From Bacteroidota bacterium (GTDB taxonomy: Bacteria > Bacteroidota > Bacteroidia > Bacteroidales > Dysgonomonadaceae), in contig JAEZZZ010000153.1 in NCBI GenBank assembly GCA_023418255.1, forward strand, positions 1 to 7,064: DNA of 7,064 bases, written 5' to 3'. The number at the start of each line of letters is the position of its first letter. Within the stretch, counting starts at the first letter, position 1. Below, piece after piece: positions 1-6,870 of this stretch. The notes under the pieces were generated by a model. It worked only from the letters and a program-made list of their open reading frames with translations. It made no database searches and was not told the DNA's origin. A program made the translations under genes and the position numbers.

Positions 1-119
1 ACTATTTAGATGAATTTTGCTATAAATTTAATCGAAGATACTTTGGAGAAGCACTTTTCGGAAGATTACTCGTGGCATGTGTAAGTTACAAAAATGAATT
101 TAGGTATAAATACGGATAG
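1..119 (+). CDS. IS1595-family (ISXO2-like) transposase, C-terminal end only
   Basis: An open frame enters from the left edge (first whole codon at base 3) and stops at TAG 117-119, giving 38 residues. It begins YLDEFCYKFNRR and continues with FGEALFGRLL. The Y-L/I-D-E-F-x-(Y/F)-(R/K)-(F/Y)-N-R-R string followed by a short tail with an LF-RLL motif is how the DDE domain of IS1595/ISXO2-like transposases ends; this is recognition from family knowledge, not a search. The catalytic residues and the zinc-ribbon N-terminus would lie outside the window, so I cannot say whether the copy is intact. Only 36 bases separate the stop from the next gene, and I see no GC-ended terminal inverted repeat there. 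The right end of the element is therefore unrecognised, degenerate or absent. The family call is fairly sure; activity is unknown. Confidence 0.72.
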   Translation, partial: YLDEFCYKFNRRYFGEALFGRLLVACVSYKNEFRYKYG

Positions 120-155
120 TCATTTTATATTTAATTTAATAATCTGAATTAGCGT

Positions 156-881
156 ATGTTACGAAAATCGATTCTCCTATTTCTATCAATGGTAGCTTTG
201 ACTTCACTGCAAGCCCAAAACCTGCAATTGCATTTTGACCCACGCCACAGCCTTTATGGCGACAATGTGAGTAAATCAAATTACCTCACAGCAACGTTTG
301 AGATGTTTAAACCGGATGCTTGGGGTAGTACTTTTATGTTTGTCGATTTTGATATGAATTTCAATAAAAAGGGAATTGGTCTAGTGTATGCAGAGATTGC
401 ACGTGATTTCAAAATCAAGGACTTTCCTCTGATGCCGCATATCGAATACAACGGCGGTCTTGGATTGGTAAAAGACACCGAGTCTGGTTTTTCCATCCCC
501 AATTCCTATTTAGCGGGCTTATCGTATCCATTTAAATTGGGAAACTTTTTTATGTCCACCTATGTCGCGTATAAACTGAACGCTTTTCCAAAAAACAGCC
601 ACGATGTGCAATGGACACTCACATGGAATTCCAATTTACTGAATGATAAACTCACTCTAATTGGTTTTGTAGATGTGTGGACCGAAAATAAGAATTGGAC
701 GGGCGAAGGTGATGTGAAAGGTAAAAAAGTTATCTTTTTAAGCGAGCCACAAATTTGGTATAACGTCACGCGACACTTTTCAATCGGCGGAGAAGTGGAA
801 TTGAGTCATAATTTTGTCAATAAGTTTACGGAAAGTAAGTTTTACGCTATCCCGACTTTGGCGACAAAATGGAACTTTTAA
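156..881 (+). CDS. DUF5020-family outer-membrane beta-barrel protein (Tsx-like, putative nucleoside channel)
   Basis: This 241-residue protein starts with a clear type I signal peptide: basic MLRK, a hydrophobic core (residues 5-18) and probable cleavage after Ala20 (SLQA-QN). The mature part is rich in aromatic and alternating polar/hydrophobic residues and has no long hydrophobic helix. It ends in an aromatic beta-signal (ATKWNF, terminal Phe), as expected for a barrel inserted by BAM. Segments such as QLHFD near the N-terminus, EMFKPDAWGSTFMFVDFD (residues 49-66) and HIEYNGGL match my memory of the Bacteroidota DUF5020 group, which resembles the Tsx nucleoside channel in size and layout. 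The nucleoside role is inferred from that resemblance and from the purine permease 32 bases downstream. ATG 156 is chosen because it gives a complete signal peptide. There is no Shine-Dalgarno, which is normal for the phylum. The substrate is unproven. Confidence 0.8.
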   Translation: MLRKSILLFLSMVALTSLQAQNLQLHFDPRHSLYGDNVSKSNYLTATFEMFKPDAWGSTFMFVDFDMNFNKKGIGLVYAEIARDFKIKDFPLMPHIEYNGGLGLVKDTESGFSIPNSYLAGLSYPFKLGNFFMSTYVAYKLNAFPKNSHDVQWTLTWNSNLLNDKLTLIGFVDVWTENKNWTGEGDVKGKKVIFLSEPQIWYNVTRHFSIGGEVELSHNFVNKFTESKFYAIPTLATKWNF

Positions 882-913
882 TTTTGAAAATCAATTAAAT
901 TTTACAACGAACG

Positions 914-2221
914 ATGTTAGACAAACTTTTTAAGCTGAAAAAACATAACACATCCGTGCAAACGGAAATTGTTGCCGGGATTATCACCTTTTTGACCATG
1001 TCTTATATTCTGGTGGTTAACCCCAATATTTTAAGTGCCGCCGGCATGGACAGAGAGGCACTTTTTACCGCCACGGCATTGGCGAGTGTGGTTGGCACGC
1101 TCTTCATGGCGTTTATTCCGAACCTGCCCATTGCGCAGGCGCCGGGAATGTTAAACAGTTTCTTCGCGTTTTCTGTTGTGCTGGGACTTGGTTACTCGTG
1201 GCAAATGGCAATTACAGCGGTATTCATCGAAGGAATTATTTTTATTTTGCTCACCTTTTTCAATGTACGGGAATTGATTGTAAAAAGCATCCCTCAAACC
1301 ATTAAAGATGCTATTCCCGTGGGAATCGGACTCTTCATTTCTCTAATTGGAATGCAGAATGCAGGGCTAATTGTGAAAAACGAAAACACCATGGTGGCAA
1401 TGGGCGATATGTCCAATCCACAAATTTGGGTTGCACTGCTTGGACTTTTTGTTACCGGTGTGTTGTATATTCGTAAAGTGCATGGCTCGTTTCTTATTGG
1501 GATTGTTGTGGCGACTATTTTCGCCGCTTTTTTAGGTATGGTAAAAATGCCTTCCGGTGCCATTTTCTCGTTACCACCCGATATCTCCCCCATTTTTGCC
1601 AAATTTGAGTGGGCACATATTTTCTCATTGGACATGTTGATTGTGGTGTTTACATTCCTATTTGTAAACCTGTTCGACACCATTGGCACACTGCTTTGCG
1701 TGGCATCCAAAGCGGGATTTATTGACAAAGAGGGAAATTTTCCGCAAATAAAAAAGGCACTGTTTGCCGATGCTCTTGGAACCACCGTTGGTGCCATTTT
1801 AGGCACAAGCACCGTCACATCATACGTAGAAAGTACTTCGGGCGTTACTTCCGGTGGACGCACCGGATTGACTTCATTGTCCACAGCTGTGATGTTTGCC
1901 ATTGCACTGTTTTTGGCACCACTTTTCTTGATGGTTCCTGCACCGGCAACAGCACCGGCACTCATCATCGTAGGACTGTTTATGATTACGTCCGTCGTGA
2001 ATGTCAATTTTGACGATATGTCCGAATCGCTTCCGGCATTTTTAACCATCGTAATGATGCCTTTCTCATTCAGCATTGCCAATGGAATCGTTTTTGGGAT
2101 GCTTTCTTTTGTGATATTAAAAATGCTGAACGGAAAATTCAAACATGTTTCCGTGACCATGTGGATTGTTTTTGTGCTCTTCATTCTTAAAATGGTGCTG
2201 GAAGGGATGCATCTAATGTAG
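914..2221 (+). CDS. NCS2-family purine permease (AzgA/PbuG type: adenine, guanine or hypoxanthine)
   Basis: This 435-residue, very hydrophobic protein has the length and motif order of AzgA-type nucleobase:cation symporters in the inner membrane. Visible signatures are an N-terminal TEIVAGIITFLTMSYILVVN (residues 18-37), APGM (76-79) followed by LNSFFAF, LGYSWQ (92-97), VGIGLF and IGMQNAG (136-151), FDTIGT (254-259), the TM10 segment GTSTVTSYVES with Glu306, and GGRTGLT (314-320). Members import adenine, guanine or hypoxanthine using the ion gradient; the precise substrate cannot be read from sequence. Two oddities: the usual APGMGLN motif appears as APGM-LN, one Gly short, and the position often Asp in FVDLFDT is Asn252. 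It starts 32 bases after the outer-membrane protein gene on the same strand, so co-transcription is likely. The 32-base gap leaves no room for a purine riboswitch. Family call is very sure. Confidence 0.95.
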   Translation: MLDKLFKLKKHNTSVQTEIVAGIITFLTMSYILVVNPNILSAAGMDREALFTATALASVVGTLFMAFIPNLPIAQAPGMLNSFFAFSVVLGLGYSWQMAITAVFIEGIIFILLTFFNVRELIVKSIPQTIKDAIPVGIGLFISLIGMQNAGLIVKNENTMVAMGDMSNPQIWVALLGLFVTGVLYIRKVHGSFLIGIVVATIFAAFLGMVKMPSGAIFSLPPDISPIFAKFEWAHIFSLDMLIVVFTFLFVNLFDTIGTLLCVASKAGFIDKEGNFPQIKKALFADALGTTVGAILGTSTVTSYVESTSGVTSGGRTGLTSLSTAVMFAIALFLAPLFLMVPAPATAPALIIVGLFMITSVVNVNFDDMSESLPAFLTIVMMPFSFSIANGIVFGMLSFVILKMLNGKFKHVSVTMWIVFVLFILKMVLEGMHLM

Positions 2222-2289
2222 GCTTATAGCTTTAAAAATAATAGCAGGATGCTGCAAATAATTCTCTGTTTTTAATTGAATAATCATCT

Positions 2290-2297
2290 GAGGAAAG
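2290..2297 (+). promoter_or_regulatory. Shine-Dalgarno-like site for the LTA-synthase-like gene
   Basis: The purine run GAGGAAAG lies just upstream of ATG 2302, with GAGGA ending 7 bases before the start codon. It is the only good Shine-Dalgarno-like match before any of the main genes here, and it supports ATG 2302 over the internal Met codons 22, 24 and 53. Bacteroidota often do not depend on such sites, so its functional weight is uncertain. Confidence 0.4.
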
Positions 2298-2301
2298 AGC
2301 A

Positions 2302-4152
2302 ATGAAATCTCATCTGATTTTTTTACTTAAATACGCGTTATTTTGGCTTTTTTATGCATTTATAATGCGTCTGATGTTTCTTCTTTTCCTCTGGGAAAGA
2401 ACATCCGGATTCAGATTGAGCGAGTTCTGGCTTATTTTCCAAAAAGGGGCGCGGATGGATGCATCGCTCTGTGGCTACATTCTGCTCTTATCGTGCGTAT
2501 TCCTTGCATTTTTGATGCCTTTTTTGCGAAGCAAAACAAAAATCATTTTTAAGATTCTTACGTTGGTTTTGCTTGTTATATTTACGGTTGTCAGCGTGGG
2601 AGATATGCAAGCATTCAACGTGTGGGGGTATCATTTGGATACGTCCGTTTTTGAATATTTGAAAAACCCCAAAGAGGTAATCGGTTCGGCTACTTTTGGA
2701 ACATGGCTGGTGTCCATCATCGTTTTTCTGCTTATTGTTGCTTCCTTTTATTACCTATTTGAACATTGGATTTTGCGACGTTGGGAAATAACCGAGCGAA
2801 AATGGTGGTATTCGCCTATTCTGCTTTTTATCGGGGCAACCATGATTCTTCCGATACGTGGCAGTTTGAACGTCTCGCCCATGAACATCAGTTTTGTGTT
2901 TTTTAGTAAAAAATTCCCGTTTGCCAATCAAGCAGCAATCAATCCGATATGGAATTTTTTTTACGAATGGACGCATAAAAATCAACGAACACAACGTTTC
3001 CATTTTATGGACATGAAGGACGCTGTGGCAATCGTCGATAGTTTATATTCATCATCTGACGACTATCCGTCTGTACTAAAACAGGAAAAACCAAATGTCG
3101 TAGTTATTCTATTAGAGAGTTTCACCGCCAATGCTATCGAAATGCTTGGAGGAGTAAAGGGAGTTACACCAAATTTAGAAAAACTCTCAAAAGAGGGAAT
3201 CCTCTTTTCACAGATATATGCTACCGGAGCACGTTCCGACAGAGGACTCGTGGGCGTTCTTTCCGCCATGCCATCGCATCCGGTGTCATCGGCACTAAGT
3301 TCCACAAAACTGGCATCTACCATGAGCACTTTCTCTAAGGAGTTAGAAAAAAATGGCTACAGCACCCATTTTTACTATGCGGGCGACATTAATTTCTTTC
3401 GATTTAAAGCATTGGCAACATCCAATTTTCAAACCATTGTTTCAGAAAATGATTTTTCAGGTGAAGCTGTGAAAAGTGCATCCAAATGGGGTATTCTTGA
3501 TGAATTTCTCTTTGCAAAACTGGTTGATGATATTGAGGCAAGCGAAAAGCCAACATTTTTCTTCGCCTTCACACTAAGCAGCCACGAACCATTTGATGTT
3601 CCACCACCCAAACGAATAGAAGGGAGCACCACAGAAGCCCTGTTTCTGAATTCTGTGGCATATACTGATGCCTGTTTGGGTGATTTTATGGAGACGTGTA
3701 AAAAAAGAGGAATTTGGGATAATACGCTGTTTGTACTTGTTGCCGATCACGGCGTTCGATATGTGAATAATCCGCCACCAAATGATCCGAAATCTTTTCA
3801 TATTCCCCTCATTTTTACCGGTGGCGCGATGGCAGTAACAGATAGTGTTGTTACAACCATTGGTTCTCAAACAGATATTACGGCAACTCTGCTCCAACAG
3901 CTCAACATTGATTGTTCGGCATATAAGTACAGTCGAAATTTACTCTCGCCCTCGATGCCACAGGCGGCATTTTATGCCAATCCCTCAGCGGTAGGGATGG
4001 TTTCCGAAAACGGAACAACTGTTTTTAATCTTCAAGGAGAGTTTTTCACGGGCGACACAATCGAAAATAATAAGCAGTTCCTCAAAGCCTATCTGCAAAC
4101 TATCGACTCGGAACAGATGAGCGGCTCTTCCAGAGCGAATGCTCATGAATAG
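2302..4152 (+). CDS. LTA synthase family protein / membrane-anchored sulfatase-like phosphotransferase
   Basis: This 616-residue protein has about five N-terminal membrane helices (near residues 10-30, 56-75, 81-100, 133-153 and 170-186). A long soluble domain follows that should face the periplasm. From residue 264 it shows the alkaline-phosphatase/sulfatase fold of LTA synthases: PNVVVILLESF with metal ligand Glu272, GVTPNLEKLSKEG, ARSDRG with candidate nucleophile Ser312, SSHEPF (His428) and VADHG with Asp482-His483. LtaS, OpgB and phosphoethanolamine transferases share this plan, with a Mn/Zn site and a Thr that carries the intermediate; here the equivalent residue appears to be Ser. In a Gram-negative the likely job is moving a phosphoglycerol or phosphoethanolamine group onto an envelope glycan or lipid, not making lipoteichoic acid. 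It follows the permease by 80 bases, so it may be co-transcribed, although its function is not obviously linked. The family is sure; the substrate is unknown. Confidence 0.9.
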   Translation: MKSHLIFLLKYALFWLFYAFIMRLMFLLFLWERTSGFRLSEFWLIFQKGARMDASLCGYILLLSCVFLAFLMPFLRSKTKIIFKILTLVLLVIFTVVSVGDMQAFNVWGYHLDTSVFEYLKNPKEVIGSATFGTWLVSIIVFLLIVASFYYLFEHWILRRWEITERKWWYSPILLFIGATMILPIRGSLNVSPMNISFVFFSKKFPFANQAAINPIWNFFYEWTHKNQRTQRFHFMDMKDAVAIVDSLYSSSDDYPSVLKQEKPNVVVILLESFTANAIEMLGGVKGVTPNLEKLSKEGILFSQIYATGARSDRGLVGVLSAMPSHPVSSALSSTKLASTMSTFSKELEKNGYSTHFYYAGDINFFRFKALATSNFQTIVSENDFSGEAVKSASKWGILDEFLFAKLVDDIEASEKPTFFFAFTLSSHEPFDVPPPKRIEGSTTEALFLNSVAYTDACLGDFMETCKKRGIWDNTLFVLVADHGVRYVNNPPPNDPKSFHIPLIFTGGAMAVTDSVVTTIGSQTDITATLLQQLNIDCSAYKYSRNLLSPSMPQAAFYANPSAVGMVSENGTTVFNLQGEFFTGDTIENNKQFLKAYLQTIDSEQMSGSSRANAHE

Positions 4153-4184
4153 TAAAAATATCGCACGTACGTTTTGAGAAAAAC
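4153..4184. other. 32-base convergent junction; only a weak terminator candidate
   Basis: This short gap separates the stop of the plus-strand phosphotransferase gene (TAG 4150-4152) from the stop of the minus-strand HMA gene (TAA, 4187-4185). It contains the palindrome ACGTACGT (4165-4172) and a small hairpin, GTTTT-GAGA-AAAAC (4171-4184), with A-rich sequence at its left end (4154-4160) that reads as a T-run on the minus strand. The stem is mostly A-T and only 5 bp, too weak to call a rho-independent terminator with confidence. If both units end here they would share this site; otherwise their transcripts overlap at the 3' ends. Confidence 0.2.
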
Positions 4185-4397
4185 TTACTCTATCTCTTCG
4201 GCAGTAAAGCCGGTGCGTTTCACCACCTTTACGATGTCGTCCGGAGAGAGTGTTCCTGTTTCTACTGTGAGAATTTTATCGGGATGGTTCGTATCAACAT
4301 TCCAAGAACTAATTCCATCTTTTTTGTTCAAAAAAGGCGTCACTTTGCCTACGCAATTGGCACACATCATATTGGTTTTAAATCGAATGGTTTTCAT
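4185..4397 (-). CDS. Small HMA-domain protein, CopZ-like copper chaperone
   Basis: This 70-residue protein is a single heavy-metal-associated (HMA, ferredoxin-like beta-alpha-beta-beta-alpha-beta) domain. The metal-binding loop is MMCANC with Cys12 and Cys15. Further family landmarks are GISSWNVD (residues 28-35), ILTVE in the third strand and the C-terminal VVKRTGFTAEEIE. Members bind Cu(I) through the CxxC pair in the cytoplasm and pass it to partner ATPases. It follows the copper ATPase on the same strand after 58 bases, so an efflux operon is likely. ATG 4397 is the natural start, putting the first strand (TIRFKT) right at the N-terminus; the sequence before it is AT-rich with no Shine-Dalgarno. 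CopZ-like is the best name by size and context, but metal identity (Cu versus another soft metal) is inferred. Confidence 0.88.
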   Translation of the reverse strand: MKTIRFKTNMMCANCVGKVTPFLNKKDGISSWNVDTNHPDKILTVETGTLSPDDIVKVVKRTGFTAEEIE

Positions 4398-4455
4398 TGT
4401 TTTCTATTTTTTATATTTAATGTTTTCAAGTTTTCTTTTGTACAAACGTTTTGGA

Positions 4456-6870
4456 TTACAATTTCTTTGATTTCAACCGCAAACTGTTAGTAACAACACT
4501 TACAGAGCTTAACGCCATGGCAGCACCTGCAATCATCGGATTTAGTAAAAAACCGGTAAATGGATAAAGTAACCCCGCGGCAATGGGTATGCCAATAATG
4601 TTGTAGATGAATGCCCAAAAGAGGTTTTGCCGAATCGTACGGACTGTTTCTTCTGACAAGCGAATGGCTTTGGGTATTTTATTTAAATCGGAAGAGATAA
4701 TTGTCATTTTTGCCACATCCATGGCAATATCGCTTCCTTTACCCATGGCAATGCTCACATCGGCTTGCGCTAATGCGGCACTATCGTTTATTCCGTCACC
4801 CACCATCGCCACTTTCTTCCCTTTTTCTTGCCACATTTTCACCAAATCAGCTTTTTCGGCAGGAAGCACTTCGCCTTGAACATGCTTCACATTCAACGAG
4901 CGCGCGAGTGCTGTCGCTACTTGTTTATTGTCGCCTGTATAAATAACCACCTCAATACCTTTGCTTTGCAGCTTGGAAATCGCCTCGCGCGATGTAGGTT
5001 TCATTTTATCGGTAATGCCGACAACAGCGTATGCTTCTTGTTCGTCGGCAAAAATCGCCACCGTATGCGACGCGTTCAGTTCCTCATCAAGATGTTTTTG
5101 TAATTTATCAGAAACGGATATGCCACGCGAGCGTATAAAAGCGATATTGCCCACGAGATAGCGGCTATTTTCATATATTCCTTCAATTCCTTTACCGGAA
5201 ACCTGTTGGATGGAAATATTCTCTAACCAACGAGCTTCCTTTTGTAAATAAGCCGTGATGGCTTCTGCCAATGGATGCTCCGAACTGTGCTCAATGCTGT
5301 ACAAAATATCACGATGCCGTGAAGTAGCTTCTGAAGACCAATACATGGTATTCACCTGCGGTTTTCCCTCGGTGATGGTGCCAGTTTTGTCGAGCACAAC
5401 AACATCAATGTTTTTTGTTGATTCAAGGCTTTCGGCGTCTTTTATCAAAATGCCCTCTTCGGCACCTTTGCCGATACCTACCATAATTGCCGTGGGCGTT
5501 GCCAATCCCAATGCGCACGGACAGGCAATAACCAAAACGGTTACCATCGACATTAAACCATGCACAAATCCATTATCGTCACCCAAAATAAACCATATGA
5601 CAAAGCTGACCAACGCGATGGAGATGACTACCGGAACAAATATGCCGGCAATTTTGTCTACCAACGCTTGAACCGGCGCTTTGCTGCCTTGCGCTTCATC
5701 TACCGCTTTGATGATGTGCGCGAGCAGCGTATCTTTTCCCACTTTGGTTGCTTTGAACTGAAAACCGCCTTTCTGATTGATGGTTCCGGCAAATACAGGC
5801 GCGCCTTTTTTCTTTTCTACGTGAATGGGTTCTCCACTAAGCATGCTCTCATCTACAAACGATTGTCCTTCCGTCACCTCACCGTCCACAGCTATTCTAT
5901 CGCCTGGTTTCACCAATACGATATCGCCCGGTTGCACTTCTGCGATGGAAATTTCCACAGGTTCGCCGTCGCGCATCAGCACAACTGTCGCGGGTTGTAG
6001 TCCCATCAGTTTTTTTATGGCTTGTGTGGTGTTTCCTTTCGCTCTCGATTCGAGTGATTTCCCGATAAGAATGAACGCGATTATCACGCCCGAAGCTTCA
6101 AAAAAGACATGCGCGTCTAAACCTCGGCTTTCCCAAAATTGCGGATAAACCATATTGAAAACACTGAACAGATAGGCAATTCCCGTGCTTAGTGCAACCA
6201 GTGTATCCATGTTTGCCGAGCGGTGTTTTGCCTGCTTATATGCGCCAATAAAGAAACGTCTTCCGAAAATAAAAAGAATCAACGTAGCTAAAGCAAACAT
6301 GATGATGTTGGCGTAAGGCATATTCATGAAAAACATACTGATAACAAGCAATGGCGTTGCTAATATGATGGCGGAAATGGTTTCTCTACGAAGCTTCCGA
6401 TATGCCTCTTCGTTGCGTTTTTCCACATTTTCGATGGTGTTGCTTTCAGTATCTATCAGCAGGTCGAAGCCAATTTCTTGAAGTGCTCTTTTCATATCCG
6501 TCGCCGTGGCTATTCCCGGTAGATAGGTTACCGTTCCTTTTCCGTTTGCAAAATTTACGGAAACATCCAGAACCCCAGGCACAAACATCAAAATGTTTTG
6601 TGTGCTGGCAGCACAAGCGACACACGTCATATTTAAAATGGGGTACGCCTCTTTCTCTTTTAGCACTTCAACACCCTCAACCTCCATCGCCGCGATTAGC
6701 TGTTGAATAATCTCCGCGGCGTCGTCCATCTTATTATCCGACACTCGAAAACGCACCAACATCGACTTCTTGTCTATCTCCACTAACTCTATGTGATTGA
6801 TATCATTAAAAAGCGTTTCAGAGATAGCATTGCTTTTATATTGTATCGTGAATTGATTTGTTTTGTCCAT
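4456..6870 (-). CDS. copA: Copper-translocating P1B-type ATPase (CopA-like)
   Basis: This 804-residue heavy-metal ATPase should pump Cu(I) out of the cytoplasm using ATP. In order: an HMA-like region without cysteines (about residues 6-72); an intact HMA domain with MTCVAC (Cys83, Cys86; to about 141); membrane helices near 163-274; the actuator domain with SGEP (345-348); the ion-pathway CPC motif (450-452) between helices near 405-460; the phosphorylation site DKTGT (Asp494); the HP motif of the nucleotide domain (His532-Pro533); TGDN (645-648) and GDGIND (691-696); then two last helices with Tyr756-Asn757 and the MxxSS motif (Met785, Ser788, Ser789). CPC, YN and MxxSS together mark the Cu(I) subclass. 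ATG 6870 is well supported: an in-frame TGA lies at 6906-6904 and no other ATG lies between. All catalytic motifs are intact. The HMA gene downstream is probably in the same operon; no regulator gene is visible in the window. Confidence 0.96.
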   Translation of the reverse strand: MDKTNQFTIQYKSNAISETLFNDINHIELVEIDKKSMLVRFRVSDNKMDDAAEIIQQLIAAMEVEGVEVLKEKEAYPILNMTCVACAASTQNILMFVPGVLDVSVNFANGKGTVTYLPGIATATDMKRALQEIGFDLLIDTESNTIENVEKRNEEAYRKLRRETISAIILATPLLVISMFFMNMPYANIIMFALATLILFIFGRRFFIGAYKQAKHRSANMDTLVALSTGIAYLFSVFNMVYPQFWESRGLDAHVFFEASGVIIAFILIGKSLESRAKGNTTQAIKKLMGLQPATVVLMRDGEPVEISIAEVQPGDIVLVKPGDRIAVDGEVTEGQSFVDESMLSGEPIHVEKKKGAPVFAGTINQKGGFQFKATKVGKDTLLAHIIKAVDEAQGSKAPVQALVDKIAGIFVPVVISIALVSFVIWFILGDDNGFVHGLMSMVTVLVIACPCALGLATPTAIMVGIGKGAEEGILIKDAESLESTKNIDVVVLDKTGTITEGKPQVNTMYWSSEATSRHRDILYSIEHSSEHPLAEAITAYLQKEARWLENISIQQVSGKGIEGIYENSRYLVGNIAFIRSRGISVSDKLQKHLDEELNASHTVAIFADEQEAYAVVGITDKMKPTSREAISKLQSKGIEVVIYTGDNKQVATALARSLNVKHVQGEVLPAEKADLVKMWQEKGKKVAMVGDGINDSAALAQADVSIAMGKGSDIAMDVAKMTIISSDLNKIPKAIRLSEETVRTIRQNLFWAFIYNIIGIPIAAGLLYPFTGFLLNPMIAGAAMALSSVSVVTNSLRLKSKKL

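Noticed and set aside
99..133. Possible Bacteroidota promoter for the barrel gene (TTTA at 99-102 and TATATTTA at 126-133)
   Set aside because: Both elements lack the final G of the consensus and the 23-base spacer is longer than the usual 19-21. In AT-rich DNA this match is too weak to list as a feature.
882..913. Purine riboswitch before the permease
   Set aside because: Only 32 bases separate the two genes, too short for a purine aptamer, and the 36 bases before the barrel gene are also too short.
1294..2184. A 296-codon open frame antisense to the purine permease
   Set aside because: It overlaps a gene with strong family motifs and has no recognisable domain. It is rich in Ser, Thr, Pro, Lys and Asn, as expected when a hydrophobic membrane gene is read backwards. 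Treated as a shadow frame.
2244..2255. Small hairpin GCAG-GATG-CTGC between the permease and the phosphotransferase gene, considered as a terminator
   Set aside because: The stem is only 4 bp, flanking bases do not extend it and no T-run follows directly. The 80-base gap otherwise holds nothing I can name beyond the Shine-Dalgarno-like site.
5255..6148. Several 100-146-codon plus-strand frames opposite the copper ATPase
   Set aside because: All lie inside a gene whose catalytic motifs are intact in order. None has a start context or domain of its own.
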